A stretch of DNA of 27,823 nt from Lentisphaeria bacterium. GTDB taxonomy: Bacteria > Verrucomicrobiota > Lentisphaeria > Victivallales > UBA1829. Positions within the stretch are counted from its first letter, which is position 1. Each line of letters opens with the position of its first letter. Shown here piece by piece: positions 1 to 8,572 of this stretch. The stretch lies in NCBI GenBank assembly GCA_003526375.1, contig DPDG01000119.1:1971-29793 (forward strand), read 5' to 3'. A model generated the notes under the pieces. The model made no database searches, was not told where the DNA came from, and worked only from the letters and a program-made list of their open reading frames with translations. The translations under genes were made by a program, and so were the position numbers.

Positions 1-44
1 TGCATTTTCAGGTGCCCGGTGACATTCATTATTAGGAGACAAAA

Positions 45-191
45 ATGATGAACAAATTCTTTCTAACCTTATGTGTAGGCTTTATGGTTACATTGCAACA
101 TAGAATCTACCGTATGGCGCAACATGATATTATTCGTCAAACACCTGACCGTTGTCGTTGGGGTCCTCCTTGCGGTTTTTCAGGTCTCTGA
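45..191 (+). CDS. Small ORF with a good ribosome site, possible truncated gene start
   Basis: A 48-codon frame starts with MMNKFFLTLCVGFMV, which resembles the beginning of a signal peptide or membrane segment, and is preceded by AGGAG seven bases before the ATG. After about residue 17 the hydrophobic stretch ends and the sequence becomes basic and featureless. Its last 60 bases run antisense through the 3' end of the convergent symporter gene. It may be the 5' remnant of a lost secreted-protein gene or a chance frame. No family is recognised and nothing further upstream is visible. Confidence 0.22.
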   Translation: MMNKFFLTLCVGFMVTLQHRIYRMAQHDIIRQTPDRCRWGPPCGFSGL

Positions 192-2397
192 AGAGATTCA
201 CCGAATCCATAACACCGCCTGCCATAAACCAGAAGGTGGAAATAATACCCATTATACTCGGTACAAGCAATGCAGTGATGTAGAACTTCCAGTTCCACCA
301 CTCGCGGGACCATGGAGATATCACGTTCCAAACAGCAATTCCTATAAACACAATCAAAAATCCGTAAATCAGCGAATATGTAAACATAGAGTAGGCAATG
401 ACCCGATCCCCAAGTGTGTATTCCGGAGTAATACCGATAAGTTTGCTGAACACGGTTCTGACAGTCCATTTTTCTTTCGGCGGTTCCGGAGAATCGGCAT
501 CTGCATAGGCTCCCCGGTGCAGAAGTTTATCCAGATTGTAAGGCTTGTAGGTAAGGTAAGAACCTGCTATATAAGCGATTATGGAAATCAGCATTGAAAT
601 AAAATAAATCTCGTATGAGTTAATCGGGAATTTGTGAGGGTCCATTGTCCAGACAATCCACGGATTGAATGGCCCGGAGACAGTTTGGAGAATAGAGTCA
701 AGTGTTCCCGTCACTCCCCAGCTTTCCAGAGCCGGATAGACAGTTTTTGCCCAAGTCCGTTGAAGAATGAGTCCGGCAAAGGCGCTTCCGCAACCGAATA
801 TAATGGCACACCATGCGCCCACAAGATTTCCGAAACGGGAGTAAAGACCGAAAAGCACAATCGGACCGGCTCCGCCCAGCCACACAGCACATATGATCGT
901 TGCAAACATACTAATATAATCCAGCTGTGTGAAGAACATTGCAACGATAAAGAAAAATACCGCAACGATAATTGTCATCAGACGCAGAATCAGCAGATGT
1001 GTTCTGGTGCTGAGTCGCTTCTTGAACAGGGGCAGAATGACGTCTTGAGTGAGAGTGGACGAGGCGTTGAAGAGCCGGGAGTCATCGGTGGAAATTAGCA
1101 ACATGATGGCAAGCAGCAGAAACAGACCGGTAATACCTACCGGAAACAGATAGTCCAGTGTCATAGGCATCATCATCTGATTGTAAAGCGAACGGTACTC
1201 CTGAAACTGGACGCGTCCGGCAGGAGTGTCGCCAAGAGATGACTTTACTGCATTGAAGTAACGAATGTCCGGGTTGTTTGCCTGCGACAAAGGTTGAGCC
1301 CATTCTTCCATAGTCATGGCGGGAACCTTCATAACGTTGTCAATGGTGGCGGTGCGGACTTCTTTGTCCTTTACGACTTGCTCCAGCACTTTGACAGAGA
1401 GTTCCTGACGGAGTTCCGTATTGGACTTCACAAAACGGTCATTTTTGCCGGCAAAGTGCGGGCTGTTCATAAAGGTGATGGTGATGATTGCCAGCAACAG
1501 TACCATCACCCATGCCATTCCGTTACGGAAAGTGCCGAGAATGCCGGCCATCTTCTGCTCGTGTGGAGTGCGGCCGGCATTGGTGACGTCATTGCCGATC
1601 CATGCCCCCTTGTTAATTAGACCGCCGATTATGGTGACAACCACTGCAAATACATTGAAGTCACGCAGTTCAGAGATATCAAACGGGTTGATAAAACTTT
1701 GACCGGGAACACGGTTCCACATTACAGGAGCAATGTCGTCCCACCAGGAAAAGTAGAGAACGATGTAACCTACGATAATTACGAAAATCGGATAGGCAAT
1801 CAAGCCCTGAAAGCAGTCGGTGATTATAAGCGAGATGCGTCCGCCGGGCAGAATAAAGACCAAAGCCAAAGCCAGGCATAGTCCCACAATAATTGCGTAA
1901 CAGGGCAGATTTATGCCGCAAATCATCACTTCATGAGGAAGTTTCAGGTAATAGATAAAGAAGTTAGCGGCGATAGCCGGACCTAGGGAGTTGGTAATCA
2001 TCTCCGATACAGTGCGCACTCCTGAGCAGAAAATACGGAAGAATTTACTGCCGTAACGCAACTCGATGAATTGCCCGAAGGAAAGAGAGCGGGTCTGACG
2101 CCAGCGGTAAACCACAAAGCCTGACAATGAGACGAAAATGCTGACCGGCACACCTATTGCGCCCCAGAAACTTACGGCAAAACCGGTTTGATAATACTGC
2201 TCCGAACCGGCAACCAGAGTGATTATCGACAGAGCCGCCATGGTGTCGCCTACGCAGAGAACATACCGTCCTGCCACACGGCCAGCCGCAAGGAAGTCCA
2301 CAATACCGCGAACGAATTTTCGGGAATATATCGCCATGCCGATCAGCGCAATTATCGGGACGATAACAATAAGCCAATCAATCCAAGTCATTGTCAT
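130..2397 (-). CDS. Sodium:solute symporter (SSS family), long form
   Basis: This is a 755-aa inner-membrane transporter of the SSS/SLC5 family, expected to couple sodium entry to uptake of a sugar or other small solute. The protein is built of many hydrophobic segments starting at residues 7-24. The family-type stretch with STDDSRLFNASSTLTQD at about 436-452 corresponds to the conserved helix that helps form the sodium site. It is longer than typical 500-600 aa members for two reasons: a hydrophilic insert at about 312-412 between two membrane helices, and a C-terminal extension with two extra hydrophobic segments at about 665-735. The start is the first ATG of MTMTW; AGGTG lies eight bases upstream. 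It follows the GH89-like gene by 13 bases, so it is the last gene of the leftward operon and the only transporter in the window. The substrate cannot be read from sequence; an oligosaccharide or monosaccharide released by the neighbouring enzymes is inferred. Confidence 0.9.
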   Translation of the reverse strand: MTMTWIDWLIVIVPIIALIGMAIYSRKFVRGIVDFLAAGRVAGRYVLCVGDTMAALSIITLVAGSEQYYQTGFAVSFWGAIGVPVSIFVSLSGFVVYRWRQTRSLSFGQFIELRYGSKFFRIFCSGVRTVSEMITNSLGPAIAANFFIYYLKLPHEVMICGINLPCYAIIVGLCLALALVFILPGGRISLIITDCFQGLIAYPIFVIIVGYIVLYFSWWDDIAPVMWNRVPGQSFINPFDISELRDFNVFAVVVTIIGGLINKGAWIGNDVTNAGRTPHEQKMAGILGTFRNGMAWVMVLLLAIITITFMNSPHFAGKNDRFVKSNTELRQELSVKVLEQVVKDKEVRTATIDNVMKVPAMTMEEWAQPLSQANNPDIRYFNAVKSSLGDTPAGRVQFQEYRSLYNQMMMPMTLDYLFPVGITGLFLLLAIMLLISTDDSRLFNASSTLTQDVILPLFKKRLSTRTHLLILRLMTIIVAVFFFIVAMFFTQLDYISMFATIICAVWLGGAGPIVLFGLYSRFGNLVGAWCAIIFGCGSAFAGLILQRTWAKTVYPALESWGVTGTLDSILQTVSGPFNPWIVWTMDPHKFPINSYEIYFISMLISIIAYIAGSYLTYKPYNLDKLLHRGAYADADSPEPPKEKWTVRTVFSKLIGITPEYTLGDRVIAYSMFTYSLIYGFLIVFIGIAVWNVISPWSREWWNWKFYITALLVPSIMGIISTFWFMAGGVMDSVNLFRDLKNRKEDPNDNGQVFDE

Positions 2398-2410
2398 TTG
2401 TTAACACCTG

Positions 2411-4636
2411 TTAAATCTTAGTTGTTTTTGCTGCAAAAGACTCTATTTTTCTGAAATTTTCGACCAGTCGTTTTCCGGCTGCTTCTGTATCCGGCTTGAA
2501 TTCAGCAAGTGGGGTGGAATAGAAATTCTCACGGATATTCTTCATTGCTTCTTCCGGGGAATCGCCGGTTCTGACAAACTCTGCCCATGCCTCAAATTCC
2601 GGAAGATAGAGGGCCGGGAAAAGTTCATAGACAAAACTGCGGCAGTAATCATCTTCCACATTGCCTTTCAGAGTTTCTTCAAAATTCGGATTGACTTTTC
2701 CGCCTTCATGCAGTTTTTGCAGAGAATGATTGAGCGAATAATCCGGATCAGCGGCAAGAATATCCGCCAATGCGGTACAAATTCCGCGCATCAGATCAAG
2801 GATTTTCTCTTTTTCCGCATCATCCTGTATCTTGCGAATCGGGAATTGCAGGAAAAGATACTGGAACAGGCGGGCAGCTCCGGTTCTTGCCATGTCGATG
2901 GCATCACGCTTTATCAGAGGATTGCTCAAATCCGCTTCTGCAAGAAGTGAGAAGCTCTCAGCACTGTTTCTGATACCGGTTTTCAAACGTTTATTCAGCG
3001 ACACTGCATCTTCAATACGGTCAAGCGTGTAATGAGTTATCTTCCAGAGACTTTTGAGGTTTGCGAAAACAGCTCTGGAATAGAAATTCTCCCAGTTCCA
3101 GTTACCGCATGCGATCAGCGGCAGAAACGAAAACCAGAGTTTATGCATGCGGTCTTTATCCTGCGGATAACGTTTTTCGCAGAATCGGGGCAGGAATTCT
3201 TTAATATCAAGTAGTTCCGGCTGCCATGCGTTTGCAGCAAAAAATTCATACATCAGAACATCCGTATGCGACTGTTCGGGCCAGATGACCATTCCTTTAC
3301 AGTACGGGTCATCCGCCGCCAGAGTCAGACGGTGTTTGATCGTATCGTAATTTCCGCGTAGCTCGTTTTCCGGTTCGAGCCCCTGAAAGATACCGCAAAT
3401 CCAGGGGAATTTTTTATAGATTCCCCATTTCATGAATTGATACTGTTCAGAGTAAGAATCGGTTGTATAATCAAAAATGAGAGTGTTGCGCGGGTCAAGC
3501 AGACTTGTAAGCTCACGCATGTTTTCTTCGGTCCACTTTTCATTATAAAAGGTCCAGCTCGCCAGCAGCAGAGGAGCATCCGGATAACTCTGACGCAGAC
3601 GTTCGTTAATACGTCTGTACCCGTAAAGACGCCAGAGCTGATTGGTTCTCGGGTCCATTGAAATTTGTCTTTCCGCCAGTCCGATGGTGTGGAAAATTTC
3701 CGCTTTGCCATACTCTTTTATATGAGCTTCGGTAAGTTTGAAGTAATTTTCCAGCCATTCATCCTGACGAATATCCCATACATGACCGTGTCCCCCCGGA
3801 TTAATAGCCTGCGGAATGGATGGAGGCTGCATTTTTTCCGTGAATATGCTTGGAGTCGGACTATACCAGTGTGTCATTGTGCCGGTATCTTCCGGGTGAA
3901 TGAGATCACGTTCAAAAGCATATTCGAGCAGAGCTTTTCTCAATTTTCCGCGTTCGCGCAGATCCCAGAAAGAGGTACGGTCATTATAACTGCGGCTGTA
4001 ACCTTTTTCGCAAACCTGATTTTCATCAGGATACGGAACGATATCCGGAAACGCTTTCTGAAAAATATCATCCATGCCGATACGGAGCATGAACATATTC
4101 AGACGTTTTTTCAGAATCCAGTTGATTTCATGTTTCCAGTCATCAAGTGTCCAGTGTTCCGGCTGAAATCTGTGCAGTCCGCGATGAGCAAAATAGCGCA
4201 GTCCGCGATATTCAAAACGCGGCGATTTATGAATATTGAATCCGGAAAGTTTCAGTTCTTTTTTCTCCGGCACAATATCACAATCCCAGAAATAGGAACA
4301 GCCGTAGCATTCCAGAAAATCGTAAACGGCATACATCAGAGCGCGTTTTCTTCCGCCGCCGAGCAGAAGCAATTGACGTCCGGATTCTTCGACAGAGCTG
4401 ATATAATAATCGTCGCTTCCGCTTCGAAATTGCGGAATCTCAATTTTCTTTTCCAGAACGAACTGTGCAACAACAGGATTTTCAACTTCCGAACCGAGGA
4501 TAATGAAATCTCCATCACCGAATTCAGTTGTGATTTCAGGTACAGTTCCGGTCATTTTGCCGCAGAAAGCGGCAAGCTCATCTGCGGCAATTTGAAAAAT
4601 TCCGTCTTTTCGCGAAATATGAATTTTGAATTTCAA
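2411..4636 (-). CDS. GH89-like (alpha-N-acetylglucosaminidase-fold) glycoside hydrolase, cytoplasmic
   Basis: The 741-aa protein has the three-part plan of NAGLU enzymes: a small N-terminal alpha/beta domain (about 1-130), a TIM-barrel (about 140-480) and a helical C-terminal domain (about 490-741). The barrel begins with WTLDDWKHEINWILKKRLN at 162-180, like the conserved NAGLU W..W..EI.W....N segment. Two glutamates fall where the NAGLU acid/base and nucleophile lie: E322 in the GLAERQ segment and E454 in the IWPEQSHTDVLMYEFF segment (compare the human APEGISQNEVVYSLMAEL region). Overall similarity is remote and I recognise it by motif order, so the substrate may not be alpha-GlcNAc; a GH67/GH115-like relative is an alternative. 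No signal peptide is seen. AAGGAG precedes the ATG. It sits 60 bases after the secreted GH-A gene and 13 bases before the symporter, consistent with intracellular processing of an imported product. Confidence 0.6.
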   Translation of the reverse strand: MKFKIHISRKDGIFQIAADELAAFCGKMTGTVPEITTEFGDGDFIILGSEVENPVVAQFVLEKKIEIPQFRSGSDDYYISSVEESGRQLLLLGGGRKRALMYAVYDFLECYGCSYFWDCDIVPEKKELKLSGFNIHKSPRFEYRGLRYFAHRGLHRFQPEHWTLDDWKHEINWILKKRLNMFMLRIGMDDIFQKAFPDIVPYPDENQVCEKGYSRSYNDRTSFWDLRERGKLRKALLEYAFERDLIHPEDTGTMTHWYSPTPSIFTEKMQPPSIPQAINPGGHGHVWDIRQDEWLENYFKLTEAHIKEYGKAEIFHTIGLAERQISMDPRTNQLWRLYGYRRINERLRQSYPDAPLLLASWTFYNEKWTEENMRELTSLLDPRNTLIFDYTTDSYSEQYQFMKWGIYKKFPWICGIFQGLEPENELRGNYDTIKHRLTLAADDPYCKGMVIWPEQSHTDVLMYEFFAANAWQPELLDIKEFLPRFCEKRYPQDKDRMHKLWFSFLPLIACGNWNWENFYSRAVFANLKSLWKITHYTLDRIEDAVSLNKRLKTGIRNSAESFSLLAEADLSNPLIKRDAIDMARTGAARLFQYLFLQFPIRKIQDDAEKEKILDLMRGICTALADILAADPDYSLNHSLQKLHEGGKVNPNFEETLKGNVEDDYCRSFVYELFPALYLPEFEAWAEFVRTGDSPEEAMKNIRENFYSTPLAEFKPDTEAAGKRLVENFRKIESFAAKTTKI

Positions 4637-4696
4637 AAAAAACTCCTTACCCTTTGTGACTTCTTATGTTCCGGTTCGCTGAAATTTGCCCGGAAA

Positions 4697-7600
4697 CTAT
4701 TTTCTCACCAGTTCATACAGCATTACTCCGCCGGAAACGGAATTGTCTGCTTTGAAAACCTGTTCGTTTCCATTGCGTTTCAGCGGAATTTCTGCAAGAT
4801 GCTTACCGTTGGCGGCACAGGCGAAGAGCTGATAATCGCCGCTTGCCGCGAGTCCGATCTCCGCAATATTTTTTCTCAGAAGCAGTTTGGAACTTCCCCA
4901 GTCTTTGATGACTGTCATTGTGCTGTCGGAAAATACGATACCTTCATTTTTTATATCGGTCAGATGAATGAGCATCATACGCTTACTTTCGGTCAGCGGT
5001 TTGTTATCAAGAGAACCGATATAGAAAACTGCATTTGTTTTTCCGTTTTTCACGCGCATGAACTTGCCTTTTGCGTAGTCGTTCTTATCAAGAATCACTG
5101 CTTCGCTTTTAGGTGAAACAGCCTGAAAACGTCTCTTTTTCGCATTCAGTTTCAGTTCGCCTGTTGCACTTGCGATTGTGCCGTCTTTCAGAACGGGATT
5201 AGCGGCAAGGCCGACAGCTTTTTTAACATCCGCAATAAACTGCGCATCGGATTTTTTTCTTATCTGCAAATGATTTGTTTTATCCCATTTCTGTTCAGCT
5301 CCGAGAGCAAGCGGGAGATTTGCCGGAGCAAATTTTGAAACGAGCCCGACGCGCATTATCAGCGGCAACTGAACTCCGGCGGCAGATTGCGGAGTTGCAA
5401 GCACCTGCTCTTTTGCAGAAGCAATATCTCCGCGCAGGAACATGAGCGAACCCGCCAGAGAACTGAGTGCGTGTCCGGGATTATTATCCAGCAGGAAAAC
5501 TCCGAAACATTTTTTCAGGTCTTTTCCGATCTGATTTTCGGAATAGCAGAACTGCATGAGTCCGTTATATCCCTGCAATGAGGAATAAGCAGACATCAGA
5601 AATTCACCTTCAAACGAATGCGGATTCGGATAGCAGTACCCCCACTCGGAAACGACCATCGGTTTTCCTGTGTAACGCGCATAGAACACATCTTTTATTC
5701 CGCCTGCGAATGCGGCAACAGGAGAGCTGATGGAAACAAATGTCGGGAGTCCCCATGTCTGTTTGCCGACTGCCTGAGGATGACACCAGTAAAGATGCGT
5801 ATCAACATAATCATAATATTCGCGTGTTCCATCGCTCGGTGACGCATAATTCTGATCGCAGAGCGGCATTCTGCCGCCGAGTGCGCGGATTTCTTTTTTC
5901 AGTTCATCAAAAAAATCCTTGCCGAGCCAGGTTATGTATTCATTCTGAACCTGCAATTTATTTGAAGCGGTGAGAGTGATATTATTTTTTGACGCATACT
6001 CCGCAAGAGCTTTTTCCCAAAGCGGAGCATACTTTTCCGGCATGGACATTACCAGCGAGGTAAGCGTTCCTTCGTTGATAAGATTTATCATTGCAAAAGC
6101 CGGATCTTCCGCCCATGTCAGTCCGGTATAGGGATTGCGGTGGCCGAGCATATCTTTTGTTCTGCGGATAAGATCGTTTCTGACATCGCGGTCAATATAA
6201 CAGAGCCGCTTATAGTCTCTCGGACTCAAAACACCGTATTTTTCAGTCTTTATATTGCGGATAGTGTAGAGGTCAAGCGTAATGTAAATTCCGCGTTTTT
6301 TGGCTTCGGAGACAAGGAAATCCATCTTTTTCTGAACATCCGGATTGATAACATCATGCTTTCCGCCAGCCGTGAAAAGTCCCCAGTCAAAGTGGTGGAG
6401 ACGGATGATATTATATCCGCGGCTTGCGATATTGTCGAGCATGGCAATCGCGTCTTTTTCATCATCGTGCCACATTGAGGCATTGCAAATATTTGCGCCC
6501 CAGAAACGGACGGATTCGCCGGGACGTTTCTCAAATTCAAAACGGTCGCCGACTACTTTCAGTACACCGTATTTTCCGGCGGGTGCGTCAAGCAGAAATG
6601 AGCCGTCGGCGGCTGAACCTTTAACTATGTTGAAATCCCATGAAAACGGCATCCAGTCCGCATTGGCTTTCAGAGTGACAGCCTGTGCTTCCGGACGTTT
6701 TTCCGCCGCTGTGCCGATACTTGCTGCAACGATCATCCATACCTGATTCTGTGAAACGAATTCAAGCGAGGTCACAGGTTTATTCTGAAGCGGAATTTTT
6801 GTTGCATAGAGTCCGATCATTGCTGAACTGTTCTGCGCTTTCCATACGACATTTGCATTTTTGAGGTCACGCGGATTCCAGAAATTCCCGGTATCTTCAT
6901 TGCATTTGAGAATGTGTGAACTGCTCGTGCCATCGGAATATGAAACAACGATTTTTCCGACCGGAGTTCCGTTCCCGGGAGCCCATGCCAGACCATTGAG
7001 CAGATAGAGATACTGTCCGCTCAGACTCGGGACGCTGACTTTTGCCTGTTTTGCAAAATTAGGACGCGCCGCGCCAGCCATCGCAAAACATGATTTGCCG
7101 CCGTTCTGCTCAGCGTTGATGATATTGAATGAAATTCCGCCCATATTCTGAGTTCCGGATTTTATCATTGAAAGATCATTCTCTGCGCCCTGATCGGTCC
7201 AGCCGCCTTTTTTATCATCGGCTGTTTCGTCTTTGAAACCCATATTCACAACAGAGGAAAGATCAACCGGAGTTGTTTTATACGGAATAAATTTCAAGGT
7301 CATATCAACGGAAGTTTTTCTATATCCCGCATATCCGAAAACATAGTTTATGCGGAGATTTCGTCCTTCTCGTGTCAGTATTACCTGCCGTTTCCCTTTT
7401 CCGGAAATCTCAACGACTCCGTTTTTCACCGGAATCCGAATGAGCTTTCCACTCGTAGACACCTGAGTTTTTCCTTCCAGCAGACAGGGCTTGCCATCGA
7501 CCACGACAGGGTTCTGCTCATAATTTTCCATCGGAATATAGGTTTTATAGGCAAAAAGCTGAGTCGGACTTTTTGCCGCAGTTGAAAATAGATACTGTAT

Positions 7601-7900
7601 GCGCAATTCCTGTTCCGAACGGTTGTCTATGATTTCGGTAAGATCGAATGAGTAATCGGCAGTCAGGTTGAATTTTCCGATGCGCTTCATTCCGGCATCA
7701 GTCGGCGTTGCGCCTTCGCCGGGGAAAGTAACGACACCCTCAACGCCCTGATCGACAGGTATCCAGTTTGAGCGGAATACGGAAAGACGGAATTTCGCAC
7801 CGCCCGCCTCAATGCAGCCGTCCGGAGTACGCAGAAAGCCTTCCGCAAATGCGGAACAGGCAAACAGAGCAAGGAGTAAAACAGTAAATCTTTTCAGCAT
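4697..7900 (-). CDS. Large secreted clan GH-A glycoside hydrolase (GH5-like) with extra N-terminal domain
   Basis: The 1067-aa protein opens with a classical signal peptide, MLKRFTVLLLALFACSAFA, probably cut after A19. Residues 20 to about 208 form a beta-rich domain of unknown role that is duplicated in the next gene upstream. A second beta-rich region (about 210-400) follows. From about 460 the protein has a clan GH-A TIM barrel: RFWGANICN at 465-473, then GYNIIRLHHFDW at 495-506. The acid/base is E610 in the INLINEG segment and the nucleophile E752 in VVSEWGY, both at the ends of strands as in GH5/GH39-type enzymes. A C-terminal beta domain covers about 900-1067. The family cannot be assigned more precisely and the substrate is unknown. 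Its ribosome site (AAAGG) lies in the last codons of the upstream gene, with a gap of five bases, so translation is probably coupled. It is the only extracellular hydrolase in the window, so it may act first on the polymer. Confidence 0.8.
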   Translation of the reverse strand: MLKRFTVLLLALFACSAFAEGFLRTPDGCIEAGGAKFRLSVFRSNWIPVDQGVEGVVTFPGEGATPTDAGMKRIGKFNLTADYSFDLTEIIDNRSEQELRIQYLFSTAAKSPTQLFAYKTYIPMENYEQNPVVVDGKPCLLEGKTQVSTSGKLIRIPVKNGVVEISGKGKRQVILTREGRNLRINYVFGYAGYRKTSVDMTLKFIPYKTTPVDLSSVVNMGFKDETADDKKGGWTDQGAENDLSMIKSGTQNMGGISFNIINAEQNGGKSCFAMAGAARPNFAKQAKVSVPSLSGQYLYLLNGLAWAPGNGTPVGKIVVSYSDGTSSSHILKCNEDTGNFWNPRDLKNANVVWKAQNSSAMIGLYATKIPLQNKPVTSLEFVSQNQVWMIVAASIGTAAEKRPEAQAVTLKANADWMPFSWDFNIVKGSAADGSFLLDAPAGKYGVLKVVGDRFEFEKRPGESVRFWGANICNASMWHDDEKDAIAMLDNIASRGYNIIRLHHFDWGLFTAGGKHDVINPDVQKKMDFLVSEAKKRGIYITLDLYTIRNIKTEKYGVLSPRDYKRLCYIDRDVRNDLIRRTKDMLGHRNPYTGLTWAEDPAFAMINLINEGTLTSLVMSMPEKYAPLWEKALAEYASKNNITLTASNKLQVQNEYITWLGKDFFDELKKEIRALGGRMPLCDQNYASPSDGTREYYDYVDTHLYWCHPQAVGKQTWGLPTFVSISSPVAAFAGGIKDVFYARYTGKPMVVSEWGYCYPNPHSFEGEFLMSAYSSLQGYNGLMQFCYSENQIGKDLKKCFGVFLLDNNPGHALSSLAGSLMFLRGDIASAKEQVLATPQSAAGVQLPLIMRVGLVSKFAPANLPLALGAEQKWDKTNHLQIRKKSDAQFIADVKKAVGLAANPVLKDGTIASATGELKLNAKKRRFQAVSPKSEAVILDKNDYAKGKFMRVKNGKTNAVFYIGSLDNKPLTESKRMMLIHLTDIKNEGIVFSDSTMTVIKDWGSSKLLLRKNIAEIGLAASGDYQLFACAANGKHLAEIPLKRNGNEQVFKADNSVSGGVMLYELVRK

Positions 7901-7905
7901 ATAAA

Positions 7906-8547
7906 TTATTTCCTTTCGTGAGCGGTTTTATCCGGGATGAATTTCAGTGTCATATCAACGGATGCTTTTGTATAGCCCGGATATCCGAAAACATAGCAGA
8001 CTCGGACATTACCGCCTTCGCGGGTCAGCATGACCTGGCGTTTCCGGGGACCGTCAATTTCAACGACTCCGTTTTTCACCGGAATCTGAATCACTTTTCC
8101 ATCCATGGAAACCTGATCTTTTCCGTTCAGCAGATGCTGCTTGCCATCGACCGTAACAGGATTCTGATCGTAATTTGCAAGCGGAAGATAAGTTTTATAA
8201 GTAAAAAGCTGTGTTGCGATTTTCTCCGAAGCGGAAAGCATGCACTGAACACGGAGTTCCTGTTCCGAACGTTTGTCGATGAGCTCGGTAAGATCGAACG
8301 CGGAATCACCGGTCAGATAAAATTTGCCGGAAAACTTCATTCCGGTATCGGTTTTTACTGCATCGCCGGAATATACAGCAACACCTTTCACCCCCTGATC
8401 TGCCGTTGACCAGTTTTTGCGGAACACGGAAAGACGGAAGATTGTGTTTCCTGCTTGAATACGTCCGTCCGGCAGAATTTGAAAGCCCTCTGCAAATGCA
8501 GAACATGCGAACAGGGCGAGGAACAAGGCGGTTAATTTTTTAAGCAT
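7906..8547 (-). CDS. Secreted 213-aa protein, stand-alone copy of the neighbour's N-terminal domain
   Basis: The protein has the signal peptide MLKKLTALFLALFACSAFA and then a beta-rich domain ending in HERK. It aligns over its whole length with residues 1-208 of the adjacent GH-A hydrolase; I count 65 identities in the first 100 residues, and the shared SVDMTLKFIP stretch lies close to the end of both copies. The stop falls where the hydrolase continues into its second domain, so this is one domain cut off cleanly rather than a random break. The gene therefore arose by tandem duplication of the 5' part of the hydrolase gene, or the hydrolase gained the domain from it. The function is unknown; carbohydrate binding or a structural partner is a guess. 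No catalytic motif is visible. It lies 25 bases after the pseudopilin gene and five bases before the hydrolase. Confidence 0.8.
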   Translation of the reverse strand: MLKKLTALFLALFACSAFAEGFQILPDGRIQAGNTIFRLSVFRKNWSTADQGVKGVAVYSGDAVKTDTGMKFSGKFYLTGDSAFDLTELIDKRSEQELRVQCMLSASEKIATQLFTYKTYLPLANYDQNPVTVDGKQHLLNGKDQVSMDGKVIQIPVKNGVVEIDGPRKRQVMLTREGGNVRVCYVFGYPGYTKASVDMTLKFIPDKTAHERK

Positions 8548-8572
8548 TTTTTTGTTTCCTTTATTTTATGAT

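Noticed and set aside
3665..5116. A 483-codon open frame on the plus strand
   Set aside because: It runs antisense across the GH89-like gene and the end of the GH-A gene, has no family motif or ribosome site, and its sequence is the mirror of real coding sequence.
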